Shown here: piece after piece, positions 8,572 through 16,753 of the stretch
Position numbering within the stretch: the first letter of the stretch is position 1
Layout: every line of letters starts with the position of its first letter
From: an uncultured Verrucomicrobiales bacterium
Lineage (GTDB): Bacteria > Verrucomicrobiota > Verrucomicrobiia > Verrucomicrobiales > Akkermansiaceae
Direction: 5' to 3'
Assembly: GCA_949373085.1 (NCBI GenBank)
Contig: CASICJ010000002.1
Location: forward strand, 124,001-188,000
DNA length: 64,000 bases
Program-made: the position numbers and the translations under genes
Notes under the pieces: model-generated
What the model was told of the DNA's origin: nothing
Databases searched by the model: none
What the model saw: only the letters and a program-made list of their open reading frames with translations

Positions 8572-9348
8572 CTAGCTTGGGATCGGAGGATTGATGCGTT
8601 GCTCTAGTTCAAGACGGAGTTCTTCAAAAATTGCCAAAGTCTTTGCGCCTTCTGCCATCACTCCCACCGGAAGACCCCTCGCACTAGCTTGCACATAAAG
8701 ATCATTTCTTGGGATTTCAGTTTGCATCACCATTTCGTCCGGAAGAAGTCCCCGAAGTGCTTGAGCAGATTCTAAGCTTTCGGAGAGCTCCTTTTTCACC
8801 ATCGTCAAGATAACTCCAAGAACCTGAAGGCTGGGATTGACAGCGCGCATCCGGGTTAATGCTTCAAGCATTTTGGGAACTGAACGAACTCCAAGTGGTT
8901 CCGATTGCTGAGGCACCATCACTCCATTCGAAACTCCAAGAACATCGGCAGTGACGCCAAATAACCCTGCAGCCGTATCGAAAATACAAACGTCGTATTT
9001 CATAGCACGAATTTGTGAGACAAAACCCCTGATTCGATGGATGTTTCCCGAAATCGGACCACTCCCAAATTCGTAAGCACTACCCCGCCCAGCCGCAACA
9101 AGACTGAAGGTTGGAAGGCGGGTAGGCACAATGAGCTCCCCAACATTCATGACTGGGTTTTCAAGAAAATCGTAGAAGCCCGAGAGATGGCGCGATTGGC
9201 GAGTTAGAGAAAGTCCCACCGATCCCTGAGGATCAGTATCGACAAGCAAAGTTTTGCGACCGCTGCGAGCAAATGCATAGGCTAGATTAATGGAGAGAGT
9301 CGTTTTTCCGACGCCTCCCTTTTGGCTGGTGATGGCTAGAGTGGTCAC
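8572..9348 (-). CDS. ParA/MinD-family ATPase
   Basis: A 258-residue P-loop ATPase with GTG start. The deviant Walker A is QKGGVGKTTLSINLAY at residues 9-24, with the signature lysine typical of ParA/MinD ATPases; Walker A' is LLVDTDPQGS and Walker B is VCIFDTAAG. These proteins dimerise on ATP and position cargo (chromosome, plasmid, protein clusters) on DNA or membrane. No parB or parS-like site is seen nearby, and its neighbour is a roadblock-like protein rather than ParB, so it is more likely an orphan ParA used for positioning a cellular structure than the chromosomal partition ParA. No C-terminal membrane-targeting helix of the MinD type is obvious. Confidence 0.9.
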   Translation of the reverse strand: MTTLAITSQKGGVGKTTLSINLAYAFARSGRKTLLVDTDPQGSVGLSLTRQSRHLSGFYDFLENPVMNVGELIVPTRLPTFSLVAAGRGSAYEFGSGPISGNIHRIRGFVSQIRAMKYDVCIFDTAAGLFGVTADVLGVSNGVMVPQQSEPLGVRSVPKMLEALTRMRAVNPSLQVLGVILTMVKKELSESLESAQALRGLLPDEMVMQTEIPRNDLYVQASARGLPVGVMAEGAKTLAIFEELRLELEQRINPPIPS

Positions 9349-9486
9349 TGAAACAAATCTAAAATGAAATTCGGGAAACCTATTCCTGATTGGCCTTGAG
9401 CGATGGAACCATTTAGAATCTCCTTTGTCTGGTCATTTTCTCTCTATTTCTTAAATTCAAGGGGCCCGCACTGCGGGGAATCAATC

Positions 9487-11715
9487 ATGCGCATTTACTT
9501 TTCAATCTTACCTCTTATTTGCTTTTTTCAGCTGACATCATGTTCCGAGGAAAAAACCACGGAAAAAAAAGATGTCGAAACGGACTATTTTTCCGACACC
9601 AAAATTAAGGATAGCGCTGATGATTTTAAAAATGAAATGGCCACAGGCGAGACTGATTTCCTCAGATCTTTATCCACCCACCAGATTGCTTGGCAAAAGT
9701 GGAATCAAAAGATTCTTGAAAAAGCCAAGAATACGCAGCGCCCGATATTTGCCCTCTTGTGCTCTCCACTAGGAAGCGCCTCGCGCACTGTCGTTGATGA
9801 GCTAAACGAGAATCAAGACCTCCGGGAAATAATCTCCAGCCAAGCGGTCTGCACCGTGATTGACTCATCTGTAAACCCCGAAATAGCTAATTTGGGATAC
9901 CGTCTCTCTGCCGAAAACAAAAAAAGTGCTGCTTTCCCCATGATTATTTGGCTTAGCCATGAAGGCTCGCCCATTGCTTGGGACCCCGTTGGAGACATCT
10001 CAGGGCGCGAGTTGAAAGTCATCGTTTCAAACCTTGCAAACGTGGTAGAGGACCTCTGGAACGAATCCTCTCGATACACGGTTGAAAACAGCCGAAGCGA
10101 AAATGAAAAAAGACAGCTTCGCTTAGAACCAAACATCGAGGAACTTAAACAGCCGATAACACGAAATGAACTCTTTCAAAGAGAAGCTCGCCAGCTCAGT
10201 TCTCTTTACAACTTCGGAGAAAAAAATCTGGATTTCATCGGGGGATTAATTCCCTCCAGCAGCATCGAACTTCTAGCTATCGGATCACATTCGGTAAGCT
10301 TGACCAAAGATGTTCGCGAGCAAAGCAGAAAAGCAGCTAAGGCAATGACCCTAGAGCTAACCTCGGGGGCCCTTAAAGATCACCTAACAGGTTCTTATTT
10401 CTACGCGCGGAGAACAGACGATTGGACGCTCCCCTTTTTTTCCAAAGACCTTCTTTCCCAAGCCAAAGTCGCCGCAACATTAATGAAAGTTGGTAATCTT
10501 CTTGGTGACGAACAATTTACCCAGCAAGGCCTAAAATTACTTGAACTCCTCGAATCCGAATGGCTTGCGAAAGAAATTTCTAGTAAATGCCCAAATGGTA
10601 ACGCTGATACAACTGGAGGTTTTCTCTGGGATTATAGGACTCTTAAAAAAATCCTAACTCCAGACCAGCTTAAGGTAGCCATCATTGCATTTTCCCTGGA
10701 ACCAACCGGTAATATTCCACTCGAAACCGATCCTCTTGGAGACTATTACAACCTCAATTCACTTCGAGGTAAAACTTCCAACCAAGAGCTCGCCGATAAA
10801 CTTCAAATTTCGTTGGAAGGAGCTTCAAAGGCCGTGGAGACCATTAAATCTAAACTGCTGACAGATCGCAGGGAGAACATTAAAATAACGGAAGAAAGCA
10901 CCTTGACTGTTAAAGATCTGGCCTTGGTTTTAAGAGCTCAAATCCTAAGAGCCAATCATACTGGATCACCAGCACATTTCGACGCAGCAAAGGCAACCGC
11001 GAATAGAATTTTATCTAATTACTGGAAATCCGAAAAAGGACTACTCCGCATTTCGGCGGATTTAACAATGGTCCCTGCACGATGTCAGGACGCTATGGCA
11101 GTTGGCAGATCTTTGAACGAACTTTACCAAGCGACTCTCGACCAACATTGGCTAAAAAGCGCAACTGAAATTGTAGATCATAACATTCAGAAATTTGGCT
11201 TTTCAGGAAAGATTCTGACCGAACTTTCGAAAGAAGAACAGATTGTCCCTTTAAGGCAATTCAGTGTGAGTATGGTTTTTGGTGAATCCACCCTAGGCAT
11301 CTCTGATCAAACTTTGAGCCGGCTTTATGCCCTGACCGGAAAAGAGGTTTATGGTGGCATCCTAGACGCCCACCGACGATATATCGCCCGTCAGGCGAAG
11401 GACAGAGTGGTTTACCATACCGATTACATTTCATCATGTTCGCTTGGCGATTCCGCTCTAATAGCAGTTCTCCAAGGAGATATAGCCAGTGAACTTGGCA
11501 AACAATTCATTTCTACTCTGAACGCTCCAAAACGTCTATCGTTCCTCACCATTCGCCCGGAATCCACAAACCCGCTTCTCTCGCCCCTCGCCGGGCTCCC
11601 ACCAGCGAAAGGCACAGCTTCTGTTGTTCTGACTCGCGGCGGCGAAGTTCTCGGACAGGTCTTTACAATTGAGGAACTTATCGAACTTCTTGACTCGGTC
11701 ATCTCCGGTGAGTGA
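9487..11715 (+). CDS. Lipoprotein of the DUF255/YyaL-like thioredoxin plus six-hairpin family, without CxxC
   Basis: From ATG 9487 the product is 742 residues; the track start (9403) adds 28 residues that would displace the signal peptide. The N-terminus is a lipoprotein signal with lipobox FFQLTSC. Residues of about 60-180 resemble the thioredoxin-like domain of YyaL/SPATA20 (IAWQKWNQKILEKAKNTQRP), but the conserved CHWCH site is replaced by CSPLGS, so redox activity is unlikely. The remaining 550 residues look like the helical (six-hairpin) C-terminal domain of this family. Its role may be substrate binding at the outer membrane. The GTG of the track hisB ORF lies immediately after its stop; the true hisB start is 39 bases further on. 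Confidence 0.65.
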   Translation: MRIYFSILPLICFFQLTSCSEEKTTEKKDVETDYFSDTKIKDSADDFKNEMATGETDFLRSLSTHQIAWQKWNQKILEKAKNTQRPIFALLCSPLGSASRTVVDELNENQDLREIISSQAVCTVIDSSVNPEIANLGYRLSAENKKSAAFPMIIWLSHEGSPIAWDPVGDISGRELKVIVSNLANVVEDLWNESSRYTVENSRSENEKRQLRLEPNIEELKQPITRNELFQREARQLSSLYNFGEKNLDFIGGLIPSSSIELLAIGSHSVSLTKDVREQSRKAAKAMTLELTSGALKDHLTGSYFYARRTDDWTLPFFSKDLLSQAKVAATLMKVGNLLGDEQFTQQGLKLLELLESEWLAKEISSKCPNGNADTTGGFLWDYRTLKKILTPDQLKVAIIAFSLEPTGNIPLETDPLGDYYNLNSLRGKTSNQELADKLQISLEGASKAVETIKSKLLTDRRENIKITEESTLTVKDLALVLRAQILRANHTGSPAHFDAAKATANRILSNYWKSEKGLLRISADLTMVPARCQDAMAVGRSLNELYQATLDQHWLKSATEIVDHNIQKFGFSGKILTELSKEEQIVPLRQFSVSMVFGESTLGISDQTLSRLYALTGKEVYGGILDAHRRYIARQAKDRVVYHTDYISSCSLGDSALIAVLQGDIASELGKQFISTLNAPKRLSFLTIRPESTNPLLSPLAGLPPAKGTASVVLTRGGEVLGQVFTIEELIELLDSVISGE

Positions 11716-11754
11716 GTGTCTTCCCGCCTCAAACTTTTTTCTTCACCCTATTCT

Positions 11755-12345
11755 ATGAGCAACCGCACCGCATCACAGGCACGTAATACCGCCGAAACTA
11801 AGATTAAGATCAGCCTCGATCTTGATGGTTCCGGCAAATCTTCAATTGCCACTAGGATTCCATTTTTTGATCACATGTTAACCCTCTTCTCACGTCACTC
11901 GCTCATCGACTTGAATGTCGAAGTCGATGGTGATGTCGAAGTCGATTTCCACCACACCGTAGAAGACACTGGTATTGTCCTAGGTGAGTGCATCAACTCC
12001 GCGATGGGAGACAAGGATGGTATTCGGCGCTACGGACACGCCTACGTCCCAATGGACGAGACCCTTTGCCGCAGCGTGATCGATCTGAGCAACCGACCAC
12101 AACTTGAACTCCGAACGCCTGAGCAAACTGCAGATGCTCAGAACTTCCCTTTTACCCTCGTGGAAGAATTCTGCCGCGCACTCGCTTCAAACCTTCGCTG
12201 CAACCTCCACATCGAGGTTCTTTATGGCCGCGACGGGCACCACATTGCCGAGTCGATTTTTAAATCCATGGCTGTCGCACTTCGCATCGCTTCGGAGAAC
12301 GACCCACGACGCAAAGGAATCCCATCCACCAAGGAAGTCCTCTGA
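11755..12345 (+). CDS. hisB: Imidazoleglycerol-phosphate dehydratase
   Basis: HisB converts imidazole glycerol phosphate to imidazole acetol phosphate, step six of histidine synthesis. From ATG 11755 the protein is 196 residues, the normal length for the monofunctional enzyme; the 13-residue extension in the track uses GTG and lacks homology. Diagnostic motifs are IPFFDHMLTLFSRHS, the manganese-binding DFHHTVEDTGIVLGE, and the C-terminal GRDGHHIAESIFK repeat. It is followed after 6 bases by hisH, so the two are cotranscribed. Confidence 0.95.
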   Translation: MSNRTASQARNTAETKIKISLDLDGSGKSSIATRIPFFDHMLTLFSRHSLIDLNVEVDGDVEVDFHHTVEDTGIVLGECINSAMGDKDGIRRYGHAYVPMDETLCRSVIDLSNRPQLELRTPEQTADAQNFPFTLVEEFCRALASNLRCNLHIEVLYGRDGHHIAESIFKSMAVALRIASENDPRRKGIPSTKEVL

Positions 12346-12351
12346 ATCGAC

Positions 12352-12963
12352 ATGAAACTCGGAATGATCGACTACGGTCGGGGCAATCTTCGAAGTGTCA
12401 TCAATGCCTGCAAGGCTTTGGGCCATGACCCTACCCTAATTACCAGACCCGAAGAGCTTGAACAATTTACCCACCTCATCTTCCCTGGCCAAGGATCTTT
12501 CGGAGACTGCATGGAAAGCCTACACCGATTGAGACTGGACAAACCTCTTAAAGAATGGATCGCTTTAGGAAAACCCTACTTCGGGATTTGTGTCGGCTTT
12601 CAGCTTCTTTTTGAGGCCAGCGAGGAATCTCCCGGCACCACCGGACTAGGAGTCGTCTCCGGGACCGTCAAACGGTTTACCAGCAAAGACATTAAAATCC
12701 CTCATATGGGGTGGAATGCCACCCTCCACACGAGAGAGAATTCTCCATACTGGGTAGACTTTAACGCAGCACCCTACTTCTATTTCGTTCACTCGTATTA
12801 TCCGGACGGTGTGGATTCAAAAATTGTTTCAGCAACCTGTAACTACGGCGACGAAACCTTTTGTGCAGCTATTGAGAAAGGAAGCCTCTTTGCCACGCAG
12901 TTTCACCCCGAAAAAAGCCAACATGCCGGTCTCAAACTACTCGAAAACTTTTTTAATGCCTAA
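12352..12963 (+). CDS. hisH: Imidazole glycerol phosphate synthase, glutaminase subunit
   Basis: HisH hydrolyses glutamine and channels ammonia to HisF, which is encoded about 7 kb away on the opposite strand. It is a class I glutamine amidotransferase of 203 residues: start IDYGRGNLRSVINA, oxyanion region FPGQGSFGD, nucleophile in FGICVGFQLLFEAS (Cys near residue 81), and the catalytic His-Glu in TQFHPEKSQ near the C-terminus. All triad residues are present. The gene is directly downstream of hisB. Confidence 0.95.
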   Translation: MKLGMIDYGRGNLRSVINACKALGHDPTLITRPEELEQFTHLIFPGQGSFGDCMESLHRLRLDKPLKEWIALGKPYFGICVGFQLLFEASEESPGTTGLGVVSGTVKRFTSKDIKIPHMGWNATLHTRENSPYWVDFNAAPYFYFVHSYYPDGVDSKIVSATCNYGDETFCAAIEKGSLFATQFHPEKSQHAGLKLLENFFNA

Positions 12964-13037
12964 ATCACATAGGGTGACACTAAAAAAACTGGCCGTTTCC
13001 GCTCAGCTTTTTGAAGAAGTAGAGTAGAAAAGGCGCT

Positions 13038-13301
13038 TTAAATCAGGCCTGCTTTCTTCAGCGTCGCGTATGCACCATTCTTATTGATGGTTTTAAGCGC
13101 TTTAGCACTTGCCTTAACGCGAACATACTTTCCGAGCTCCGGAACCCAGACTCGCTTGGTGTGAAGGTTAGGAGAAACTTTGCGCTTCACCGTCTTGGTT
13201 ACGTGACGGCCAATGCCGCCTTTCTTCTTAGCCAAACCAGAACGGTGGATTTTACGTCCAACACGAACTTTAGAACCGCGGATGCTGCATACTCTTGCCA
13301 T
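13038..13301 (-). CDS. rpmB: 50S ribosomal protein L28
   Basis: An 87-residue basic protein of bacterial L28 type: start MARVCSIRGSKVRVG, central NLHTKRVWVPELGKYVRVK, and the C-terminal ALKTINKNGAYATLKKAG. The length is slightly above the common 75-80 residues. The zinc-binding cysteine pairs found in some L28 paralogues are absent; only one Cys is present. It stands alone between hisH and a uracil-DNA glycosylase gene, so it is probably monocistronic. Confidence 0.95.
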   Translation of the reverse strand: MARVCSIRGSKVRVGRKIHRSGLAKKKGGIGRHVTKTVKRKVSPNLHTKRVWVPELGKYVRVKASAKALKTINKNGAYATLKKAGLI

Positions 13302-13444
13302 AAATCTTGAAAACTAGTGGAGAGGTGAGATATGCGAAATTCAGAATGGGTCAAGCCGTTTCCGGAAATTCCTTAAGGTTTTTCATTCCTATTATTTAAT
13401 AGGATGAACTGGAAATCCCCTTTCATGTATGATTTTCTCGCTTT

Positions 13445-14260
13445 ATGGACGCTCCGATTCTCCTTGATTACTTAAAACAGCTCGAAAAACAGGGAATCGA
13501 CCATGTGGAAATCGACGACCACGCACGGTCAGTTCTTCGCGAGCTCTACACCCGCGGAAGTGCCCGTCGCCCCGCGAAACCCAATATGGTTGAAACGAGT
13601 GAGCAATTGCAATCGAACTCGATTGTCGCGCAAGGTAACACCGCAGCCGAGAAAATAGCCTCGCTCGCCAACATCGCCAAAACCTGGCAACCAGCACGAT
13701 CCCTTGGCAGCCTCCGGGATACGATGGTTTTCTCCGCCGGTAATCCCGAAGCTGATTTCATGCTCGTCGGCGAAGCCCCTGGATTTCAAGAAGAACAAAA
13801 ATGCGAACCTTTCGTCGGCCCAGCTGGAGAAAAACTTAATCAAATCCTCGAAGCTATGGGGCTCGCACGCGAAAAAGTCTATATTTCCAATGTTTGCAAA
13901 TTCCGGCCTACTACCCGGAACCAGACAACTAACAACCGCAAACCCTCTCCCGAAGAAATGGCAACCTCGCTTCCATTTGTGAAGGCCGAGATTGATATCG
14001 TGAAACCACGCGTCATCGTTGCGCTTGGAGGCAGCGCAGCTCAAGGCCTACTTGGGTCTGATAAACCAGTTGGCCAACTACGTGAATCCTGGCACCAATT
14101 CCAAGGCATTCCTCTCCGTGTTACCTACCACCCTTCCTATCTTTTAAGGCAAGAGGACGGACTCGGCGAAAAACTCAAGGTCTGGGAGGATATGCTGGCG
14201 GTCATGGAAAAATTGAGCCTGCCAGTTTCCGAAAAACAACGCAGCTACTTCAAGAAGTAA
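13445..14260 (+). CDS. Uracil-DNA glycosylase, family 4-like, lacking the Fe-S cysteines
   Basis: The 271-residue protein has an N-terminal extension of about 95 residues and then a uracil-DNA glycosylase superfamily domain. Motif 1 is VGEAPGFQEEQ (about 108-118) with EPFVGPAGEKL, and motif 2 is the late TYHPSYLLR. Family 4 enzymes remove uracil from DNA and normally hold a 4Fe-4S cluster on four cysteines: two before motif 1, one in KCRPP and one in the following helix. Here the equivalents are not cysteine (NVCKFRP has Phe at the usual place), so the cluster appears lost. Tail-to-tail with uppP, with no space between the stops. Confidence 0.85.
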   Translation: MDAPILLDYLKQLEKQGIDHVEIDDHARSVLRELYTRGSARRPAKPNMVETSEQLQSNSIVAQGNTAAEKIASLANIAKTWQPARSLGSLRDTMVFSAGNPEADFMLVGEAPGFQEEQKCEPFVGPAGEKLNQILEAMGLAREKVYISNVCKFRPTTRNQTTNNRKPSPEEMATSLPFVKAEIDIVKPRVIVALGGSAAQGLLGSDKPVGQLRESWHQFQGIPLRVTYHPSYLLRQEDGLGEKLKVWEDMLAVMEKLSLPVSEKQRSYFKK

Positions 14261-15082
14261 TCAACTTTGGCTAAAAAAAATCATTCCCGCGATTCCGGCT
14301 GTAAAGCAGTAATAAGCAAAATACTCCAACTTTCCTCGCTTCACCGCCCCCATCACGACGTAAATTGCAAATAGACCTACGAAAGCAGCCGCAATCGCAC
14401 CGGCAACATAAGGACCGTTAAAACAAGAATTGAGAGCTCTCGTAAGGGATTCCGTCTGCTCCATTTGCTCCTTTAAAGTCAGCACAAATCCGCCAATGAT
14501 CGCCGGGATCGACATTAGGAAGGAAAATTCTGCAGCTTTCCCCGCCTTTACCCCGCTCACTAAGCCAGCCGCGATCGTCGAGCCTGAGCGTGAAATCCCG
14601 GGCAAAATAGCAAAAGCCTGTCCGATCCCCATAATGACAGAACTCTTAAGACCCAGCTTGGCAGCTTTCCCTTTCAGTATCCTGGGAACAAATAGGATAA
14701 ATCCCGTCACAATCAAAAGACCTGAAACAAAAACCGGCTTTCCGGGTGCCGCAGCAAAGAAATCCTTAAAAAGCAATGCTGCGACCACAGCCGGAACTGT
14801 AGCTACCCCAAGCCAAACAATCATCATCCGTTCCTCCTTCATCTCATTATTGAAAAGTGACAGAACCAATCTCCACAAAGCCTTCTTAAAGAAAATCAGC
14901 ACGCTAACTAGGGTTCCTAAGTGGAGAATGATTTCAAACGAAAGATCCGGCTGATGCTCTCCTCCCACCTCCCGAATCCCAAGTAGATACTGCGTTAGCA
15001 CGATATGTCCCGAAGACGACACGGGAAGAAACTCCGCCAATCCTTGCACAATCCCCACGATGACTGCCTTCCAAATTTCCAT
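14261..15082 (-). CDS. uppP: Undecaprenyl-diphosphatase (UppP/BacA)
   Basis: A 273-residue polytopic membrane enzyme that dephosphorylates undecaprenyl diphosphate so that the lipid carrier for peptidoglycan and other envelope polymers can be recycled; overproduction gives bacitracin resistance. The two family motifs are intact: the first, GIVQGLAEFLPVSSSGH, near residues 10-26, and the second, ILPGISRSGSTIAAGL, near residues 158-173. Length and spacing are normal. Confidence 0.96.
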   Translation of the reverse strand: MEIWKAVIVGIVQGLAEFLPVSSSGHIVLTQYLLGIREVGGEHQPDLSFEIILHLGTLVSVLIFFKKALWRLVLSLFNNEMKEERMMIVWLGVATVPAVVAALLFKDFFAAAPGKPVFVSGLLIVTGFILFVPRILKGKAAKLGLKSSVIMGIGQAFAILPGISRSGSTIAAGLVSGVKAGKAAEFSFLMSIPAIIGGFVLTLKEQMEQTESLTRALNSCFNGPYVAGAIAAAFVGLFAIYVVMGAVKRGKLEYFAYYCFTAGIAGMIFFSQS

Positions 15083-15186
15083 ATCCTTATTTAGGATTAA
15101 CCTCCCTCTCCCTAGCCGGCAAGCCCCACATCACCTCCCTCAAAATTTTATTTCGCATTTCCCGATCTCTCAGGTATGCTGATGCT

Positions 15187-15615
15187 ATGAAAGCAACAGT
15201 AATATTGTTCGCCCTCGTTTCACTTCTTGCCTCCTGCAGCCAGAAAGGCAACCCCGTTGCTCCGGCAGCCAATACCGGTAATCAATATGGGGTCCCAAAT
15301 TCCGGAGCTCCGGGAGGTTACAATCCTCCCTATCAGCCGGTTGCCCCGATCAATCCTCCTGCAACTCAATTACCCGCCCCCTACGGAACTCCAGCTGTTG
15401 CAATCGCACCTTACACACCCCCAACTACCACTCCGGCCCCAGCTCCAGCCCCGTCCCCCGATTTAAACGGGAACGTTTACACGATTAAGGCTGGCGATTC
15501 TCTTTGGGGAATCGCACGTAAGTTTGGAACATCCGTAAATGCTGTCAAGGAAACGAACGGTATGACAAGCAATACCATTATTGAAGGACGTAGTCTCATA
15601 ATTCCCGGAAGATAA
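15187..15615 (+). CDS. LysM-domain lipoprotein
   Basis: A 142-residue lipoprotein. Signal peptide MKATVILFALVSLLASC carries a perfect lipobox (LLASC). Residues of about 20-92 are a flexible Pro/Ala/Asn-rich linker, and the C-terminal 48 residues are one LysM domain (YTIKAGDSLWGIARKFGT, ending LIIPGR). LysM binds the glycan of peptidoglycan, so the protein probably bridges outer membrane and cell wall. No catalytic domain is attached. It is followed by an intrinsic terminator. Confidence 0.9.
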   Translation: MKATVILFALVSLLASCSQKGNPVAPAANTGNQYGVPNSGAPGGYNPPYQPVAPINPPATQLPAPYGTPAVAIAPYTPPTTTPAPAPAPSPDLNGNVYTIKAGDSLWGIARKFGTSVNAVKETNGMTSNTIIEGRSLIIPGR

Positions 15616-15645
15616 TTTATCGGATTACGAACCTTTCATTAATCG

Positions 15646-15677
15646 GTGGGCTAGACTATTTTCTGGCCCACTTTTTT
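15646..15677 (+). terminator. Rho-independent terminator after the LysM gene
   Basis: GTGGGCTAGA / TCTGGCCCAC forms a ten-pair stem (one G-T pair) with a six-base loop and is followed by TTTTTT. It lies 30 bases after the LysM stop and just before the disrupted thioredoxin-like gene. Confidence 0.85.
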
Positions 15678-15683
15678 ATACCA

Positions 15684-16615
15684 ATGAAAATTTTTCTGAC
15701 GGCCCTTCTCTCTCTCTTCCCGCCCTCACCCAAGAAATACCGAACGATAGAGAAAAAATTCTCGATGCCCTCCTAAACGCACCTGATCGAGCTTCACTAT
15801 ACCAAGCGATCAAAGCAGGAAAAGCCGCATCTCTTCCGGATCAACTGTTTCTTGAAGCTCGTTTTGTCTTTCTTGTAAACGAAGATAATAGCGCTGCACT
15901 GGCTACGCTCTCACCAGAGCTTGAAGCGCACCTCCCAAAATTTTCTCCAGACAACACCATGCTCTTTGCAGTAAGGGAAGATTTCGCAAGCATCGTGCAA
16001 TACACTAAGGCTCTATCCGCCCTTCAAAAAAACGAAATCACACTTTTTAAAAAACATATTACTGAAGCTTTTTAGCTAGCCCCTTCCCACGCCGCCCAAT
16101 TCGCACCCTTGATCGATGACATCCGTATCAATGAAGCGATAAAAAATTTTACCTTAAATCTTAACCTAAAATTTGAAGACCAAAAGCGAGGGGGTGAATC
16201 AAAGTCTTTAAAATCTATCGCAGGGGACTCACCAGCTTTTCTCATTCATTTCTGGAATCCTTGGGTGAACCAATCCATGGCAGCAATGAGAGTATTTCTG
16301 AAACTTTGCGCCACTCTCATCGAAAATAAAATTCCCGTAGCTTCCATTCTTTTGGGCAGCACAAGTGCAGACAGACGGGCTGGAGATGATTTTAGAGCTC
16401 AGAAAAAACACGAAAACACAGGGCACTGGCTCGTCGATACTGAGAAGTTATCATTGGGATCGTTAATGCGCCTTTCCTCTTTCCCAACTGTTGTTTTAGT
16501 ATCAGACAAAGGGAAGATCCTCTTCAATGGAGACCCTGCCAATCGCCGCCTTTGGGAAACTTTAACAGCCATTAAACCAGAAATAAATTTCCCTACGATA
16601 GATGTCGTACTTTAA
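15684..16615 (+). pseudogene. Disrupted secreted thioredoxin-like (TlpA-like) protein
   Basis: An ATG at 15684 starts a signal-peptide-like sequence (MKIFLTALLSLFP) that runs out of frame at a (CT)5 tract at 15708-15717. Removing one CT unit joins it to a long open stretch (ALTQEIPNDREKILDALLNA onward) that is interrupted in frame by TAG at 16073 (EAF-stop-LAPSHAAQF) and then continues to 16615. The C-terminal part (FLIHFWNPWVNQSMAAM, then SFPTVVLVSDKGKILF) has a TlpA/thioredoxin-like pattern, but the CxxC site reads WNPWVN, so it lacks redox cysteines. The track ORF at 16109 is only the part after the stop. Two independent lesions make a pseudogene the likeliest reading; an alternative start after the TAG could still produce the C-terminal domain. 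Confidence 0.55.
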
Positions 16616-16753
16616 AAAAAAGATGAAAAAAGCGCCTCGGTACTAAAAAATAGCGAATAAGGCCCAAAATATTTGATTGAAAGCATGTGAGATTAAACTT
16701 GAACTATGGTCATGTATTCGGCTTTCTTATTAAAACCAATCGATTAGACAGTA

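Noticed and set aside
9403-9486. Upstream start of the DUF255-like lipoprotein
   Set aside because: It would place 28 residues before a clear lipoprotein signal peptide.
16073-16075. In-frame TAG as a possible pyrrolysine codon
   Set aside because: The same gene also has an upstream frameshift, and pyrrolysine is essentially confined to methylamine-using organisms; decay is simpler.
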